Positions 61,889 to 64,000 of a stretch of 64,000 nt of DNA are shown one piece after another. Location of the stretch: positions 682,001-746,000 of the forward strand of contig NZ_CP032819.1 in NCBI RefSeq assembly GCF_003991565.1, given 5' to 3'. Under the pieces are notes generated by a model. It was not told where the DNA came from and made no database searches. It was given only the letters and a program-made list of their open reading frames with translations. This stretch comes from Butyricimonas faecalis. GTDB taxonomy: Bacteria > Bacteroidota > Bacteroidia > Bacteroidales > Marinifilaceae. A program made the position numbers and the translations under genes. Position 1 is the first letter of the stretch. Every line of letters begins with the position of its first letter.

Positions 61889-64000
61889 TTAAAATTTCAC
61901 AGTTACACCTAATGTAAATTTACGAGCCAAAGGGTAATTTCGTCCTCCATCGTAACCTGTACGAATATTTACAGTTTCCGGATCAAGTCCCGAATAATTC
62001 GAAAATGTCAACAAATTTTCGCCACTCGCAAAGAAACGTATTTGTCTTAAACCGATTTTAGACATCCAATCACGAGGTAAGCTATATCCTACCGTTAGGG
62101 TTTTCAATTTCAACCAATTTACTTTTTCAACATCTCGGTCTACGGCCTCCATCCTTCCCCCAAAGGGATAATCGGCTTGATCTCCCGGTTTTGACCAAAA
62201 AGAAACTTTATTCACATCAAACAAGAGTGGAGCTTCATTCATGTTCAACGAGGTAATTTTCACCGCATTGATCATGTGGCGTCCGACTTGATAGGCCATA
62301 GATAAATTAACATCAAAATTTTTCCATTTAAATTCGCTAACAATTCCACCGTATAACACGGCTAACGCACTTCCGGCATAAACAAGATCCTCGGAATCAA
62401 TCACACCGTCACCATTCATATCAATGTATTTATAATCACCGGGTTTCAAATAAAACTGAGGACTTCCCTCGTTCAGATAAGCTTTATACCCATCTGCTCG
62501 CCAATAGGCAGGAATATCTTCTTGATAATCAATAAATCCATTCGTTTTTGCCACTTGAATATCATTAATACTACGTCCTATAACACCTATATCATCTCGT
62601 CCAGAAGCCGTGGATCGGAGTCTATTCCAATTTCGCGCAGCATTTACACTAATTTTCCAATATAAATCAGGTCGACGAAAAATTTCATATTTTACTAATA
62701 ATTCCAAGCCCTCATTGGAGAGAGAGGCCGCATTTCTCCACTGCTTAACAAATCCAGATACAGCACCAGCACTGGGCAAAACCACGGCAGCTAACATTCT
62801 ATTGGTATAACGATAATAGTAATCCACAACTACACCCAACCTGGAATCAAAGAGATCCAGATCTAATCCAAAATCATATTGATCCGTTTGTTCCCAAGAA
62901 AGGTCATCATTATACAATCCTTCTTTATAATTGGGCTGTAAAGAAGAAGCTCCCTCGGAAGGATTGCCAACCTCCAAAATACCTTGAGCTAAATAACAAT
63001 AATCAAAATCCATCCCTGATCGTCCCCAACTAGCACGAAGTTTTCCAAATGACAACCAATGCGCTTGGGAAGTCAAAAAATTCTCTTCCGAAAAAGTCCA
63101 AGCTCCTGCCACCGAAGGGAAAAATCCCCATTTATTGTTCTTTCCAAAAGTAGAACTTCCATCACTTCGAAAACTCAAAGAAAACAGGTATTTCTTCAAA
63201 TAATTATATTCCGCACGAAAAAAGTAAGACAATAACAACTTTTCCTGCATGTCTGACGAGTACTCTTTGAAAGCGAAATAACGCGTATAATTCCCCGATA
63301 CCTCTGTTCCCAAAGAAGGCAAAGAAGCGGGTGCATAATAAATCTTGTCGCTGGGGGAATTTTGGGCATATCCCATGTTATTCTCCAACTGATCGTATTG
63401 ACAAGAAAAACCTGCCAACAAGTTCACGTTGTGTGTTTCATTAAAACTTTTTTTATAGGTCAAGGTATTCTCATTCAATGCCATCAAGTTGATTCCCGTT
63501 TCACCTGTACTTTTTGAATATCCTTTGGAACTCAATGTTGAGGGTTCAAAGTAGTTTCGACGATTTATCATATAGTCAGCCGCACCTGAAGTACTGAATG
63601 ACAAACCGTTCATAATATCGTACGTTAATCGAAAATTAGCACGCAAGCGTACAGAGCGATTTTTATCTTTCGTCCCATTCAATTTTTCCAACACATCATT
63701 CCAAACAGCACTTCCTTTTCCTGGATTTAAAGAACTCATTTCAAATGGATTTCCGGGTACCACTTCTATCTGATTATTGCTGTGATCTCCCCTTCTTCGA
63801 TTAGCAAGAGATGCATTAAATTGCATGTCAACACTCAATTTTTTCACGGGTCTTACAGTCATCGAAGAGTTCAAATCTACACGTGAATAGCCGGTTCCAC
63901 GCAACACACCACTTTCATCATAATACCCTAATCCAATACTATAATTCATCCGTTCAGAACCTGCATACGTCTGAATATTAGCATTTGTCACTCGTCCCGT
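61889..64000 (-). CDS. SusC/RagA TonB-dependent transporter, 5' end outside the window
   Basis: The frame is open to the right edge of the window (no start needed inside). About 703 residues of the C-terminal part: plug/barrel of a SusC protein, with NYSIGLGYYDESGVLRGTGYSRVDL at the left end of the protein part seen, FSLSFRSDGSSTFGKNNKWGFFPSVAGAWTFSEENFL near the middle, and the final FTLGVTVKF with terminal Phe. Signal peptide, CarbopepD domain, TonB box and plug lie beyond 64000. First visible gene of the SusC-SusD-FAS1-lipoprotein-S46 operon. Confidence 0.95.
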   Translation of the reverse strand, partial: TGRVTNANIQTYAGSERMNYSIGLGYYDESGVLRGTGYSRVDLNSSMTVRPVKKLSVDMQFNASLANRRRGDHSNNQIEVVPGNPFEMSSLNPGKGSAVWNDVLEKLNGTKDKNRSVRLRANFRLTYDIMNGLSFSTSGAADYMINRRNYFEPSTLSSKGYSKSTGETGINLMALNENTLTYKKSFNETHNVNLLAGFSCQYDQLENNMGYAQNSPSDKIYYAPASLPSLGTEVSGNYTRYFAFKEYSSDMQEKLLLSYFFRAEYNYLKKYLFSLSFRSDGSSTFGKNNKWGFFPSVAGAWTFSEENFLTSQAHWLSFGKLRASWGRSGMDFDYCYLAQGILEVGNPSEGASSLQPNYKEGLYNDDLSWEQTDQYDFGLDLDLFDSRLGVVVDYYYRYTNRMLAAVVLPSAGAVSGFVKQWRNAASLSNEGLELLVKYEIFRRPDLYWKISVNAARNWNRLRSTASGRDDIGVIGRSINDIQVAKTNGFIDYQEDIPAYWRADGYKAYLNEGSPQFYLKPGDYKYIDMNGDGVIDSEDLVYAGSALAVLYGGIVSEFKWKNFDVNLSMAYQVGRHMINAVKITSLNMNEAPLLFDVNKVSFWSKPGDQADYPFGGRMEAVDRDVEKVNWLKLKTLTVGYSLPRDWMSKIGLRQIRFFASGENLLTFSNYSGLDPETVNIRTGYDGGRNYPLARKFTLGVTVKF

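Overview
The window looks like a chromosomal segment of a gut Bacteroidales bacterium. Reasons seen directly: two SusC/SusD pairs, an ECF sigma/FecR pair, many Bacteroidota-type lipoproteins, TAnnTTTG -7 promoter boxes, and a lipidated TamA homologue (TamL). The sigma-FecR-SusC-SusD-metallopeptidase-TlpA order suggests the Odoribacter/Butyricimonas group; that placement is inference. No rRNA, tRNA, CRISPR array, integrase or intact insertion sequence was seen.

Layout. 0-4 kb: YejM-like phosphatase-fold membrane protein, a small membrane protein and glyA. 4.1-13.4 kb: an operon on the minus strand with ECF sigma factor, FecR anti-sigma, a SusC transducer broken by a one-base frameshift in a T6 tract, SusD, a metallopeptidase-like lipoprotein and a TlpA-like thioredoxin lipoprotein. 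13.5-22.6 kb: housekeeping and stress genes (acetyltransferase, YtxH/holin-family module, ABM-nitroreductase fusion, HD protein, DEAD-box helicase, K+/H+ antiporter, rubrerythrin, RidA). 22.9-29.9 kb: a vitamin B12 capture locus under a cobalamin riboswitch (BtuB-type receptor, BtuG-type propeller lipoprotein, DUF4988-DUF4465 lipoprotein, PKD-like lipoprotein). 30-36.3 kb: kinase/regulator pair with a sugar-nucleotide transferase, TamL, an rRNA methyltransferase and a small beta-barrel protein.

36.5-46.1 kb is the most striking part. A SAM-I riboswitch is followed by a 35-codon leader ORF ending in a Met-rich stretch, then genes for the sulfide/aspartate-semialdehyde route to homocysteine (HcyBio/DUF39, NIL-ferredoxin, UPF0280), metH, metF, an NhaC-family transporter (possible methionine transporter) and a TauE/SafE permease. 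Together these would make methionine from aspartate semialdehyde and sulfide. MetH needs B12, which the upstream locus would collect.

46.1-56.9 kb: thioesterase, uvrB, a small AT-rich accessory patch (two diverged paralogues, a phage-repressor-like HTH protein and an AlbA/Schlafen-type ATPase), PaaI-like thioesterase, DUF4491, bcp, recA and an S9 peptidase. 57-64 kb: a second SusC/SusD operon with a fasciclin-like lipoprotein and an S46 dipeptidyl peptidase, suggesting peptide use; the SusC runs off the window.

A recurrent feature from about 22 to 54 kb is short intergenic arrays of AT-rich 7-base units, often touching stop or start codons.
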